From positions 448,091 through 512,090 of the forward strand of contig NZ_KE383812.1 in assembly GCF_000422265.1 (NCBI RefSeq): a DNA stretch of 64,000 nucleotides, in the 5' to 3' direction. This DNA comes from Kaistella palustris DSM 21579. Lineage in GTDB: Bacteria; Bacteroidota; Bacteroidia; Flavobacteriales; Weeksellaceae. Positions 26,001 to 35,551 of the stretch are shown piece after piece; within the stretch, counting starts at the first letter, position 1; every line of letters starts with the position of its first letter. The notes under the pieces are model-generated. The model was not told the origin of the DNA and made no database searches. It worked only from the letters and a program-made list of their open reading frames with translations. Both the position numbers and the translations under genes were made by a program.

Positions 26001-26260
26001 TAATTTATTACCTGTCAAGTGGTTAAGTGAAAACTTTTCATTAATGAAAATTTCCAGAGGTCAAAATTATCATTTTAGCCTGAAATAAAAAAACATGCAG
26101 GCTTAATGCCCGACTGTTAAGATTTATGTGCCGTAAAAAAGTTTTGTCCGGAATAATTCTGGCGGTGCACAGAAGCGGAGATGTGTACATCTTAACTGAA
26201 AGAAAAGCCACGAAATTCAAAGAATTTTCCGAAATTTGTAAGAATCCAAAAAGCATAAAT

Positions 26261-27274
26261 ATGTCAGAACAGAATTTTCAGACACTCGGTGAGTTTATTA
26301 TTGATAAGCAGGAAGACTTTCAATATTCCACGGGTGAACTTTCCCGACTTCTCAGCGCAATAAGGCTGGCCTCGAAAGTGGTAAACCGCGAAGTAAATAA
26401 AGCAGGAATTGCAAATATTATCGGGAAAGCGGGAAATGAGAATATTCAGGGTGAAGAGCAGCAAAAGCTTGATGTACTTGCAAATGACATTTTTATCGAA
26501 GCACTTTCGCAACGGGAAGTTGTGTGCGGAATTGCTTCAGAAGAAAGCGATGATTTTATAGAAGTACGAACCGGACCGAACGCCCACTTAAGTAAATATG
26601 TGGTGCTTATCGATCCTTTGGATGGTTCGTCGAATATTGATGTAAATGTTTCTGTAGGAACTATTTTTTCGATTTACCGACGTGTTACCGAGCCCGGAAC
26701 TCCCGTAACCCTTGCCGATTTCTTGCAAAAAGGTGTTAACCAGGCCGCTGCAGGATATGTTGTTTACGGCTCATCGACAATGATCGTATATACCACCGGT
26801 AATGGCGTGAATGGTTTTACACTCGATCCAAGTTTAGGAACGTTTTATCTGTCGCATCCGTGCATGAGCTTTCCCGAAAAAGGAAATATCTACTCGATTA
26901 ATGAAGGAAATTACGCGAAATTCCCGCAAGGTGTGAAGGATTACATTAAATACTGTCAGCGCGAAGAAGGCGACCGGCCTTATACCTCGCGATACATCGG
27001 CAGTCTGGTTTCCGATTTTCACCGGAATATGATCAAAGGAGGAATTTACATTTATCCATCAACATCGCAGTCACCGAACGGGAAACTGAGGTTGCTTTAC
27101 GAATGCAATCCAATGGCAATGCTCGCCGAGCAGGCAGGTGGAAAATGCACCAACGGCTTTCAGCGAATCCTGGAAATTGAACCGACCGAACTTCACCAAC
27201 GGGTACCGTTTTTCTGTGGGACAAGTGAAATGGTGGAAAAAGCCGAAGAATTCATGGAGAAATACAATCAATAA
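26261..27274 (+). CDS. fbp: Fructose-1,6-bisphosphatase class I
   Basis: A 337-residue enzyme from the ATG at 26261; the longer frame to 26126 adds a segment without homology-like pattern. Metal and substrate motifs are [12 protein letters not shown], then [20 protein letters not shown] (GxDPxDGSxN-type) and [20 protein letters not shown] with the conserved YECNP..EQAGG. It dephosphorylates fructose 1,6-bisphosphate in gluconeogenesis. Length is usual for class I. menC follows 3 bp later. Confidence 0.96.
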   Translation: MSEQNFQTLGEFIIDKQEDFQYSTGELSRLLSAIRLASKVVNREVNKAGIANIIGKAGNENIQGEEQQKLDVLANDIFIEALSQREVVCGIASEESDDFIEVRTGPNAHLSKYVVLIDPLDGSSNIDVNVSVGTIFSIYRRVTEPGTPVTLADFLQKGVNQAAAGYVVYGSSTMIVYTTGNGVNGFTLDPSLGTFYLSHPCMSFPEKGNIYSINEGNYAKFPQGVKDYIKYCQREEGDRPYTSRYIGSLVSDFHRNMIKGGIYIYPSTSQSPNGKLRLLYECNPMAMLAEQAGGKCTNGFQRILEIEPTELHQRVPFFCGTSEMVEKAEEFMEKYNQ

Positions 27275-27277
27275 TTA

Positions 27278-28279
27278 ATGACTGCGGATTTCAAAAGCCA
27301 CATTTTACAATTTAAACGCCCGGGTGGAACTTCCCGCGGCGTTTTGCATACCAAGGAAACATATATTCTTACCGTAGAAGAAAACGGCCGAAAAGGTATT
27401 GGCGAATGCGCACTCTTTCGTGGCCTAAGCTCCGACGATGTTCCCGGATATGAAGAAATCCTGAGCTGGTTCTGCGAAAATATAAATGCTGAACCTGAAC
27501 TTCTGGAAGAGCGGCTGAAGCGTTTTCCCTCCATCTGGTGTGGTTACGAGCAGGCGCTTTTAAATTTGAAGAACGGCGGTAGTCTCTATTTCCCAAGTGA
27601 TTTCACCGCCGGAAAGGCTTCTTTAAAAATAAACGGCCTAATCTGGATGGGCGACGTACCATACATGCAGGCGCAGATTCAGGAAAAACTTGCAGCGGGT
27701 TTCGACTGCATTAAACTGAAGATCGGTGTAGACTGGCCGGCCGAGAAAAAAATCCTGACCACCCTGCGCCGGGAATTTTCGCGAGATCAGATCGAACTGC
27801 GTGTTGATGCCAACGGCGGTTTCACTTCTGAAGAAGCAAAAACAGTGTTGCGCGAACTTGCGGAGCTGGAAATACATTCTATCGAACAACCCATCAAAGC
27901 AGGCAACAGAAATCAGATGCAGACGCTCTGCCGTGAAACACCAACGCCAATTGCACTGGACGAAGAGCTGATCGGCGTTGTAGGTATCTCACAAAAAAAG
28001 CAGCTTTTAGAAAAAATAAAACCACAGTACATTATTCTGAAACCTTCGCTGATCGGCGGTTTTTCCGGAACGGACGAGTGGATTTCGATCGCTGATGAGA
28101 TGAATATCGGCTGGTGGATCACCTCCGCGCTCGAAAGTAATATCGGACTGAATGCCATTGCCCAGTACACCTTTACAAAAAAGCCGAAAATTCCGCAGGG
28201 TTTGGGAACCGGTGGTTTATTTACAAATAATTTCCCCTCGGATCTGGTGCTGACTGGCGATCAGCTTTCCATGGTATAG
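27278..28279 (+). CDS. menC: o-Succinylbenzoate synthase
   Basis: A 333-residue enolase-superfamily protein. GFDCIKLKIGVDW carries the catalytic KxK. The metal ligands are in ELRVDANGGFTSEEA (Asp), HSIEQPIKAGNRNQM (Glu) and PIALDEELIGV (Asp). The N-terminal lid domain has GRKGIGECALFRGLSSDD. This combination matches MenC, which dehydrates SHCHC to o-succinylbenzoate for menaquinone; the alternative would be a dipeptide epimerase of the same superfamily, but the N-terminal GECALFRGLS pattern is typical of flavobacterial MenC. It is co-transcribed with fbp. Confidence 0.85.
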   Translation: MTADFKSHILQFKRPGGTSRGVLHTKETYILTVEENGRKGIGECALFRGLSSDDVPGYEEILSWFCENINAEPELLEERLKRFPSIWCGYEQALLNLKNGGSLYFPSDFTAGKASLKINGLIWMGDVPYMQAQIQEKLAAGFDCIKLKIGVDWPAEKKILTTLRREFSRDQIELRVDANGGFTSEEAKTVLRELAELEIHSIEQPIKAGNRNQMQTLCRETPTPIALDEELIGVVGISQKKQLLEKIKPQYIILKPSLIGGFSGTDEWISIADEMNIGWWITSALESNIGLNAIAQYTFTKKPKIPQGLGTGGLFTNNFPSDLVLTGDQLSMV

Positions 28280-28290
28280 AATATTTTATT

Positions 28291-31200
28291 TTAGTTTCTG
28301 TCTTTAACTAAAACCCAACCTGTATAAGTCCTGCCATCCGGTAAAGTGATAATATACCAATAGCTATCGGTATTTACAACGCGCGACAGCGTGGTTCCGT
28401 CCCAAACAAACCGCGTTGAACTGTCCTGTTCGAAAACTTTCTGCTGATAGCGGTTGAATACTTTTAAGTTCGCCGATTTTCCGTTGAAAACATTCAGATC
28501 ATCAATGATCCAGGTGTCGTTGTAACCATCAGCGTTTGGAGTAAAAGCGTTTTTAATGTCCAGGATCAAGCCCTCTTTTTTCTCGGGAAGACATGTTGAA
28601 CCTTCAAACTTCACATAAAAAGTGGTGACACCAAACGGCAGATTTGGAAATACATTATTTTCGCTGAAGTTGATGCCGTCTTTCGAATAAAGGATTTTTT
28701 GACTTCCTGTGGCGATTACAGTAATTGTGTTTCCACTGGCCACCAGATCGGTGATTACAGGAACCTCATAATACTGAACCGTAAACTTCGTGGAGAATGT
28801 ACAGTCATTTTGGGCAGTTACATTAATGGTATAAATGCCGGGAACCGTCACTTTTGGAAGCTGATCTGAAGTGGAAACTATTTTCCCGGAAGGGTCGAGC
28901 CATTCAAATTTCTTAATATTCAGCTTGGTAAAATCCGGTTTTATATCAATGGAACTTTCTTTACAGAAAAAATATTCCGGTAATGTAAACATTGGCGTTT
29001 TTTTCAATGTTAGATTGATTTCCGCTTTTTCCGGGCAATATCCTGCCGCAGACACCTTCACAAAAATTTTCTGAGGTCCGGCATTTTCATCATACAGGAA
29101 AGCTTTTGGCGACGCTATCTTATTGGTAGAATTCTGTAAATCGATTAAGCTGGGGTAATATTCAAAAGTTGCTGCACCAGCATAAATCGTGTTTTGAAAC
29201 TGGGTCAAGTCTACATTCTCTTTACCATCATTCCCAATATCGCAGGTATTCGTAACCGTATATAAACTGCCGTTGAGCGTTATTTTTGTTCCCGGTCCCA
29301 GATCAACAGAAGCCGTATCAAAACATCCGGGAATATTTTCAACGCGCACCCAGATCTTCAGCGGCAAAGAGGCAAAAGAAAAATTAGCAGGATCTGCAAT
29401 TGGATTGCTATTCATATCTGCATCTGCCTTTGTTTTAAAAAAAGTGAAAATATGATTTGCACTTTGTGTGTAGACCATGTTTGCAGTATATTTCGTGAGA
29501 TCTACCTTATAAAGACCATCGAGATTATCATCGCATATATCAGTGATCTTGGAGTTGGCCGCTTTCGGTGGGTTAGATGTAGAAAGTTTTATTGGCGCCA
29601 CAGAATAACAGCCGGTGGTTTTGGAGGTAAATCTCGCCCATACAGTTACTTCGGATCTGGTGGTCGTCACCGGCGAAGAGATCTGCGTGGTGACAATTCC
29701 GGCGTTGGCTTCGTTTTCAGTTTTATAGTAGGTAATTGCAATATCACTGATTGGAACTGAATTCTGATCCTGTGCAAAAAGCTGTGGTAAAGCATCGGTG
29801 AGGTTAAATGATTCGTTAAGATTAAAATCATAATCACATTTCTGCAGCAAAGCAGGCTTTAAAATGATTACCGGTAAAAAGTTCAGGGTAATATTGATGG
29901 TGCTTACGGAATAACAGCCACCTGCAAAGGAAACTTTAGCATAAACCGTACTGTTTTTCGGTATTACAAAGGACGTGGGATTACTGATCAGGCCCGACAA
30001 AGAATTGTTTGTGGCGTTATAATTAAGATAAAACTGTACGGTAACCGCGTCGCTGCCTGAATAGATTTGCGGCTGCAAGGCGGTAAGGTCAAAAGGTTCA
30101 TTACCGTCGTTATTATTATCACAGATTGAATTCCTTACCACGTCAAGAGTTGTTTGAACCACCGGTGTGGGAACCAGATTTAAATTGATTTCAAATACCT
30201 GGGCGCAACCGTAAGAGTCAATTCTCACATAGAGTTTGGTGCTGCCCTGTACGTTAAATACTGTGATTGAATTAGTGTTGGTGTCAGCATCTGCCTGGGT
30301 TGCAAAGTACGTGACACTTGCATTTTGCGGACCTTTGATTTTGGCACTCAGGTTAGAAAGAGTGTAGATTTCGGAACCGTCATTATCAAAGTCGCACACA
30401 TCGAACTGGGTTTGATGAATGATGACATGTACCAGATTAAATTTTATTTCCTTCACGGCGTAGCAACCGGTTGCATCGGTAAACCGCACGTAAAAAGTTC
30501 GGGTCACAAAGCTGCCATCCAGCGTAACGGTTTGGAGCGGCGAAATTTCATTTACATTATCATCTGCATCGGCTGCAGAATTAAAAAATCCGAACGAAAT
30601 TCCTATGGGAGACTGCAGCAACATATCCAAAGATGCGGTCTGCAAATTTACAGAAATATCTTCGGTGCCATCAAAACAGATGTAGAGCGACTTGTTTTTA
30701 GCTACTACTTCCGTAAATGTGATTTCCATGTTTACCGTCGCAATACTGTAACAGCCACCAGGAAACTGAACCCGCACAAAGATCTGGTAATTTCCTTCCT
30801 TAATGTGCGTCATACTGCTACCTGCGCCCGATACAGCTTCACCGTATGTATTGTAAAAGCTGAGCACCACATCAGCTTCTGAAGTAACCAAAGGCCCAAG
30901 AATCCCCTGAAAATCGAAAGGCTCCAGGAGATCATATTTATAATCGCAGGTGGTAAACTGATAAGTAATCGGTGAATTTACAAGTGGACTCGGTAAAAAA
31001 CTGATGCTGATCGGTCCAAAGACCTGGCTGCAGGTTGCAGTTTTATAAGTCACGTATAATTGTGTAGTTGCCGTAAGTGTAGTAGCAGTCACCTCGTTCG
31101 TTTGGGCCGCAGCGTCAGCAGCAGTCAGAAAATAGTGGATCGAACCGTTAATGGGCGCATTAAAAAGTTTATAGTTCAACCCGGAAAGCTGAAAGTTATT

Positions 31201-32502
31201 TTCCACACCATCGTTATTGGCATCACAAATTTCCACCGTGTCTGTAAGCAAACTGTTGGAGATCATGGTCAGGTTCAAAACAGAAGTTCGGTAACAGGTT
31301 GGATCTGAAGGATTCTGAACCCGAACATAAAACTTTTTGTTGGCAGTAATTTCCAGATTTTTGGGTTGCGGATTGGCGCCGCTTTGGGCTTCTGCCAGCG
31401 TATTGTGAAAGCTGAAAATTAAGTTACTGGGATCCTGAGGCGTGAGTTCACCTGCATAATCATCTAAATTTATATTGAAGGTGCTGCTGCCACATAGAAT
31501 TTTATTGAAATTTCTGGCTAAGGGATAATCCGGTGCAAAACTTACACTTGCCGTATCCTCCAGCGTATACTCGAAATTTCCACAAAGGGGATATTTTACT
31601 TTTACGGTGTAAATTTCATTCTTTTCGGGACACACACTTACCGTGGCGCCGCTGCCGACATTTTGGCTGGCGGAATTAAACCACGTAACCTGCGGCATAA
31701 TCGGAGCGCCGGCCGGGCTGAATTTCCATGCTTCGTTCTGTGCCGCCCATTTACCGGTATTTCTTCCCTCAGGCGAATAGCCGATCGTTCGGTCATCATT
31801 AATGATACCCAGGAGGGAGTTCTCGAATTTCGCGGCTGAACAGGGCAGCGGTTTGTTTTCTACAAAAACTTGTATAATATTTGAACCTTCGGAAAGAACA
31901 ATCTGCGAGGTGGCAGTTTCGTTACAGCCCAGCAGGCGTCCTTTGTAGAAGTTGATGATGAGTTTTCTGCAGGGAGCACTCCCAACGATGCTGTAATAAA
32001 TTTCGGAGTCATTGTCTCTGGAAAAAACCATGTCATTGTATACACCGAAAATGCTCGAGCGCGGCAAAGTGGCACTGGGATTAAGCCCGTCAATATTTGG
32101 ATAATTGATATTTCCCAACTGTGAAGTGTTGAAAGAAACTACACCATTGGTCCCGATGATCACCGAACTGTAATTCTGGCCGAAAAAGCAGAAATTAAAG
32201 GGGATCTCAACTTTCGTAAAAAACGAATCGTCGCCGTCAGCGAGCAGCGGCGTTCCTGCATTAAATGCAGCGTATGGCGTAAAATCTTCAGATGAAACCG
32301 TGTAGGAATCGGTCTTATGAAACTCCGGATAAGTTGCTGTGAGCTGAAGGCAAGAGCCAGTCAGCGGGTAACTGCAGTCGATCAATGGATTTTCGTTTCC
32401 GGAGATATCAGTGATTTTTGCTCCTTCACAAAACTGCTGGCCGGCAAATGGGGTACAAAAATTTATTAAAGCACAAAATAGAAAAAGTAATTTCTGCTGC
32501 AT
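28291..32502 (-). CDS. Giant T9SS type B cargo protein with DxNxDG repeats
   Basis: A 1403-residue secreted protein. Signal peptide is about 1-21 (LLFLFCALINFCTPFAGQ). An N-terminal beta domain (about 70-270) includes NFCFFGQNYSSVIIGTNG and WAAQNEAWKF. From about 330 to 1200 it is built of repeats of about 100 residues, each with a CD-x-N-x-DG core, such as EICDANNDGVENNFQL, DVCDFDNDGSEIYTL, SICDNNNDGNEPFDL and DICDDNLDGLYKVDL; these Asp/Asn-rich loops look like calcium sites. The C-terminus is the gliding-motility-associated type B sorting domain: NAFTPNADGYNDTWIID, then NLKVFNRYQQKVFEQD and DGRTYTGWVLVKDRN. It is exported by Sec and then T9SS; adhesin or filament roles are inferred. Confidence 0.93.
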   Translation of the reverse strand: MQQKLLFLFCALINFCTPFAGQQFCEGAKITDISGNENPLIDCSYPLTGSCLQLTATYPEFHKTDSYTVSSEDFTPYAAFNAGTPLLADGDDSFFTKVEIPFNFCFFGQNYSSVIIGTNGVVSFNTSQLGNINYPNIDGLNPSATLPRSSIFGVYNDMVFSRDNDSEIYYSIVGSAPCRKLIINFYKGRLLGCNETATSQIVLSEGSNIIQVFVENKPLPCSAAKFENSLLGIINDDRTIGYSPEGRNTGKWAAQNEAWKFSPAGAPIMPQVTWFNSASQNVGSGATVSVCPEKNEIYTVKVKYPLCGNFEYTLEDTASVSFAPDYPLARNFNKILCGSSTFNINLDDYAGELTPQDPSNLIFSFHNTLAEAQSGANPQPKNLEITANKKFYVRVQNPSDPTCYRTSVLNLTMISNSLLTDTVEICDANNDGVENNFQLSGLNYKLFNAPINGSIHYFLTAADAAAQTNEVTATTLTATTQLYVTYKTATCSQVFGPISISFLPSPLVNSPITYQFTTCDYKYDLLEPFDFQGILGPLVTSEADVVLSFYNTYGEAVSGAGSSMTHIKEGNYQIFVRVQFPGGCYSIATVNMEITFTEVVAKNKSLYICFDGTEDISVNLQTASLDMLLQSPIGISFGFFNSAADADDNVNEISPLQTVTLDGSFVTRTFYVRFTDATGCYAVKEIKFNLVHVIIHQTQFDVCDFDNDGSEIYTLSNLSAKIKGPQNASVTYFATQADADTNTNSITVFNVQGSTKLYVRIDSYGCAQVFEINLNLVPTPVVQTTLDVVRNSICDNNNDGNEPFDLTALQPQIYSGSDAVTVQFYLNYNATNNSLSGLISNPTSFVIPKNSTVYAKVSFAGGCYSVSTINITLNFLPVIILKPALLQKCDYDFNLNESFNLTDALPQLFAQDQNSVPISDIAITYYKTENEANAGIVTTQISSPVTTTRSEVTVWARFTSKTTGCYSVAPIKLSTSNPPKAANSKITDICDDNLDGLYKVDLTKYTANMVYTQSANHIFTFFKTKADADMNSNPIADPANFSFASLPLKIWVRVENIPGCFDTASVDLGPGTKITLNGSLYTVTNTCDIGNDGKENVDLTQFQNTIYAGAATFEYYPSLIDLQNSTNKIASPKAFLYDENAGPQKIFVKVSAAGYCPEKAEINLTLKKTPMFTLPEYFFCKESSIDIKPDFTKLNIKKFEWLDPSGKIVSTSDQLPKVTVPGIYTINVTAQNDCTFSTKFTVQYYEVPVITDLVASGNTITVIATGSQKILYSKDGINFSENNVFPNLPFGVTTFYVKFEGSTCLPEKKEGLILDIKNAFTPNADGYNDTWIIDDLNVFNGKSANLKVFNRYQQKVFEQDSSTRFVWDGTTLSRVVNTDSYWYIITLPDGRTYTGWVLVKDRN

Positions 32503-32697
32503 AATTACAGTGAATTTTTGGGTTACTTTTCAAAATTTGTGTTTTTTTTAGCGGAGGTATGCTAAAGTACATGCACGGAATATCGTGATAACTGCAGCAA
32601 TTTCAATACCAGTTAAATGTAATCGTTTTTTTGCAAAACTTTACTTAACATAATAATCTGCAAAAATAAGAATATTCTGCTGATTTGCCAAACAGGT
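32503..32697. other. Non-coding gap after the response-regulator relic
   Basis: AT-rich, about 195 bp between the signal-peptide end of the giant T9SS gene and the relic. It should hold the promoter of the giant gene, but I see no clear TTG/TAnnTTTG pair and no terminator hairpin for the kinase transcript. Confidence 0.4.
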
Positions 32698-32861
32698 TTA
32701 AATAGTTTCGTGAATGACATTTGTCAGGTAAAAATATTCCGATTTATTTCCCCGAAAAATCGCCTGAGCACCGGCTTCGAACGAATCTGCGGACTGAATT
32801 CTCTAACTGCGGGAGTTCTGTTTCACGATGATTTACTGATCGTCGTGCAGATCACCGACAT
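32698..32861 (-). pseudogene. Probable decayed response-regulator N-terminus
   Basis: Just after, and partly inside, the tail of the histidine kinase gene, the minus strand has an ATG at 32861 coding MSVIC, followed in a shifted frame by DDQ-stop-IIVK, then NSRS-stop-RIQSADSFEAGAQAIF and RGNKSEYFYLTNVIHETI. The order (start, x-x-D-D-Q/H, I-I-V-K, then ADSFE-like and a hydrophobic 'YFYLTN' resembling the phospho-acceptor strand) resembles the first 50 residues of a NarL/LuxR-type response regulator broken by two stops and a frameshift. The LuxR half is missing. A cognate regulator is normally encoded here, so a relic is reasonable, but this rests on a short resemblance. Confidence 0.35.
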
Positions 32862-33663
32862 TTTCGGTTATAGTCGATTCAATATCGACCTTCAAGCAGA
32901 TGTGCAGACCTTTATCCACAGGCAGAAAGCTAAATTTACCGCAAACACCTTCCATGCGTGAGCGCATATTTTGCAAACCGTTTCCGTAAGCGGTGTCCGC
33001 CTTCAACCCAATACCGTCATCTTTAATATCAATATAAAAAGACCGGCCTGTCTGCTTAAAATGTAAGGTAACGTTTTCGGCTTCGCTGTGTTTATAAATA
33101 TTGTTCAAAATCTCTTTAACGCAGAGAAAAAGGTTGCGCCGCTTATCGGCGGAGATCAGGTCGTACCCCACTTCATCCTTAAAAGTATAAACCTTGATAT
33201 CACTTTTGGCGAAAAATGTGTGGGCGTACTGGATCACATAATCTGTAAAATCCTGCAGGTGATCATTTCCGGGTTTTATATTCCACAGCACCTGTCGGAG
33301 TGAACCACTGAGGTCGGCACAGGACCGCAGCAGTTCCTGCACATCATTGCGAATTTCCGGATCGCTGACCTTATGTTTAATGAATTCTGCCTGAAGTTTG
33401 ATCGCAGATATTCCGGCGCCCAAATCGTCGTGCATATCGTGGGAAATCCTCTCCTGCTCCTCTTTTGCTTTATTTTGAAAATCGATCTCCTTTTGCAGCA
33501 GCTGGGTGCGGTATTCCATTTCTTTCAGCATTCTTTCTTTTTGAAAAAGCGTCTGCCGGCGGTTATATAAAACCGTGATGAAAATCAGAAAAACCACGAC
33601 TGTGACTACGACCATGATGGCAATAACAATGGTGATCTTCAGTTCCAGAGGTACCGTTTTCAT
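32833..33663 (-). CDS. Sensor histidine kinase (NarX/DesK-like, HisKA_3)
   Basis: A 276-residue kinase. One N-terminal membrane helix (about 9-33) is followed by a coiled-coil segment, then ERISHDMHDDLGAGISAIKL with the phospho-acceptor His (about residue 78). The ATPase part has CVKEILNNIYKHSEAENVTL (N box) and IDIKDDGIGLKADTAYGNGL (G1/G2). There is no extracellular sensor domain. The last 14 residues (STITENVGDLHDDQ) are unlike normal kinase ends and lie over the relic of a response regulator, so the original stop may have been lost. Its start overlaps the end of the upstream membrane gene by 4 bp, suggesting that this protein supplies the sensor. Confidence 0.85.
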   Translation of the reverse strand: MKTVPLELKITIVIAIMVVVTVVVFLIFITVLYNRRQTLFQKERMLKEMEYRTQLLQKEIDFQNKAKEEQERISHDMHDDLGAGISAIKLQAEFIKHKVSDPEIRNDVQELLRSCADLSGSLRQVLWNIKPGNDHLQDFTDYVIQYAHTFFAKSDIKVYTFKDEVGYDLISADKRRNLFLCVKEILNNIYKHSEAENVTLHFKQTGRSFYIDIKDDGIGLKADTAYGNGLQNMRSRMEGVCGKFSFLPVDKGLHICLKVDIESTITENVGDLHDDQ

Positions 33664-34304
33664 AGCGCAGTTTTCGGCGTTTTTCTTGTGACACCCACCA
33701 GAAATGCAAGATACGTGAGAACAACTGCGGCTTTAAAGATCTTATCTATCACAATTAAAAAACTAAGATCATTTTCCGCAAGCCAGTACATAAATGAACT
33801 TCTGAACAGAAAAATAACGCTCCAGACCAAAAGCGCGGCACTGATCCAGAACGCCTGCTTCTGCAGTATGTTTTCATTGTCAGTATGCGCGGTTTCTTTT
33901 AACAGCCATAAAAGCGATAGAAAAATATAAAACAGCGAAATTGTAAAACCCAGTTCGGAGGCAAAAGGCTGCGCGGAATTATAAACAAAAAACGAGCTCG
34001 AAACGAGGGTTGCCAAACCGATTCCAATTATTAATTTAGCGTGAGATGATAACTGCACCGCGTAATAATAGGTGAAATACGCAATATAAAAGAAAGTCGC
34101 CAAGGTATAAACCAAACTTTTATCGGCGAAAGGCTTCATTGCCATTGTTTCGGCAAGCACAACAACCCCAAAATAGAGATAGAGATAATCTTTGCTTTTG
34201 CGACCGTGTATTACGGAGAAAATAAGACACAGAATTGCTGTAACGAAATAAGCACCGAAGAGGATAGTTCCAAGCATAAGGCCACAGATTAAGCGATTGA
34301 TCAA
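33660..34304 (-). CDS. Multi-pass membrane protein, candidate kinase partner
   Basis: A 214-residue protein with about six or seven hydrophobic helices, e.g. LMLGTILFGAYFVTAILCLI, then FFYIAYFTYYYAV and FTISLFYIFLSLLWLL. I do not recognise a family by motif; the pattern is similar to the membrane half of 7TMR-DISM kinases, here as a separate protein. Its stop overlaps the kinase start (ATGA), implying coupled translation. I infer a membrane sensor for the kinase that has no sensor of its own. Confidence 0.6.
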   Translation of the reverse strand: MINRLICGLMLGTILFGAYFVTAILCLIFSVIHGRKSKDYLYLYFGVVVLAETMAMKPFADKSLVYTLATFFYIAYFTYYYAVQLSSHAKLIIGIGLATLVSSSFFVYNSAQPFASELGFTISLFYIFLSLLWLLKETAHTDNENILQKQAFWISAALLVWSVIFLFRSSFMYWLAENDLSFLIVIDKIFKAAVVLTYLAFLVGVTRKTPKTAL

Positions 34305-34562
34305 ATTCTTCTACCTGCGGCAGCTCCCTGGCAAAAAATTACTTTTTTACTGAAACTCTCATCATTTGCAGTGGATAAATTTAGTAAAATTTTGAGTGTT
34401 TTCACCTTTTTTAATCCGGATATTTTGTGTAAAGTTTTTCTTATAATTTATCTAAAACAACAGCCAGCATTCAGACTGTTATTGTGTTAGATGATTTGAA
34501 TTAAGGTTGTTTCCACCATGATCATTACTCACTAATTTCCCACGGCCGCTGAAAAAATTTTA

Positions 34563-35276
34563 TTAAAAACGATAACCAAACGAAAGTCCCGACCGGATCC
34601 CTGCCCACGGACCATCAACCTTGACTGTCGCGCCGCCGGCATCGGTAGTGGTCGTGTATTTTACAAACGGAATATCCAGATTTGCGATGCTGTCCTGTAA
34701 TTCCGCCTGCTCGGCCGGGGTTAAAGTCTGTGCAGAATTCCCGCGGAAGTTTCCTGTTCCTTTACCGTAGTGTGCACCTACGAGCCATAGATCCAGCACC
34801 CAATTATTGGCTTTTCCCAAAAACCACTGCACGCCAACCATCAGACCGCCACTGTTTCCGGTGGCTTTTCCGCTGAGCGCCAAAGGAACAGTGCGGGTTT
34901 CATAATCCTCATCGATCACCACACGGTCGAGGTTGAACGAAGTGTAGCGGTAATAAGGCGCGATATAAAAACCATGGCCATATCCTGAACCCAGATAAAT
35001 CCGCGGTTCAACGGTAAAATTTGTAAGCGAAACCTCTGCATTCTCAAAATCGGTATCTTTTGTAAAGCTTTTGCTGAAAGGCGCACTTCCTTTTGGCACC
35101 GTACCAAAGCCTACGGCAACCGAAAATTTTCTGCTAATAATGCGTTCGTAGGTGAGATTAATGTTTCGGAAAGCATAAGCCGTAACATTTGTTTTCACAA
35201 TGTTCATTCTTTCGGGTGCAGTTTCCTGTGAAAAAAGTGCAGCCGAAAACAGCAGGGTAAAAAATAATTTTTTCAT
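34563..35276 (-). CDS. Outer-membrane beta-barrel protein (DUF3575/porin-like)
   Basis: A 237-residue protein. Signal peptide is about 1-16 (LFFTLLFSAALFSQ). It has alternating beta strands such as NINLTYERIISRKFSVAVGF, then VEPRIYLGSGYGHGFYIAPY and GGLMVGVQWFLG, ending in SGLSFGYRF, the C-terminal aromatic typical of outer-membrane barrels. The strand pattern resembles DUF3575 proteins. No ligand can be predicted. It is about 260 bp upstream of the kinase pair, so probably a separate unit. Confidence 0.72.
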   Translation of the reverse strand: MKKLFFTLLFSAALFSQETAPERMNIVKTNVTAYAFRNINLTYERIISRKFSVAVGFGTVPKGSAPFSKSFTKDTDFENAEVSLTNFTVEPRIYLGSGYGHGFYIAPYYRYTSFNLDRVVIDEDYETRTVPLALSGKATGNSGGLMVGVQWFLGKANNWVLDLWLVGAHYGKGTGNFRGNSAQTLTPAEQAELQDSIANLDIPFVKYTTTTDAGGATVKVDGPWAGIRSGLSFGYRF

Positions 35277-35524
35277 GGTTTTTAGTTTTTTAAAATTTTA
35301 GTTTAGGTCATTACATCGTATTTTATATTTACATTAAAGAAATACCGGATTATCGCTCAAATATATAATTAAAAACTCAATAATACGTGATATTCACAAT
35401 ATTTCATCATCTTGAATTAATTCACACCTAAAAATAAAATAAATACTCTCTTCGGTTGCGCAGTAAACCATTAAAGGGTGGAAAATCGGTGTGAGAATAA
35501 GTTTTTCCTTTCCGCAACAATCAG

Positions 35525-35532
35525 TAAATTTG
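35525..35532 (+). promoter_or_regulatory. TAAATTTG -7 box ahead of glnS
   Basis: TAAATTTG matches TAnnTTTG, 19 bases before the glnS ATG. I find no TTG at the usual distance, only a T-rich stretch. Confidence 0.4.
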
Positions 35533-35551
35533 CCTATTACAAGAATCAACA

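Noticed and set aside
26126-26260. A longer fructose-bisphosphatase with 45 extra residues
   Set aside because: The extension is not part of the family; the ATG at 26261 gives the standard N-terminus.
30325-30882. A 185-codon open frame antisense to the giant T9SS gene
   Set aside because: It lies fully inside a well-supported secreted-protein gene, has no signal, domain or start context, and long antisense frames are expected in such repetitive sequence.
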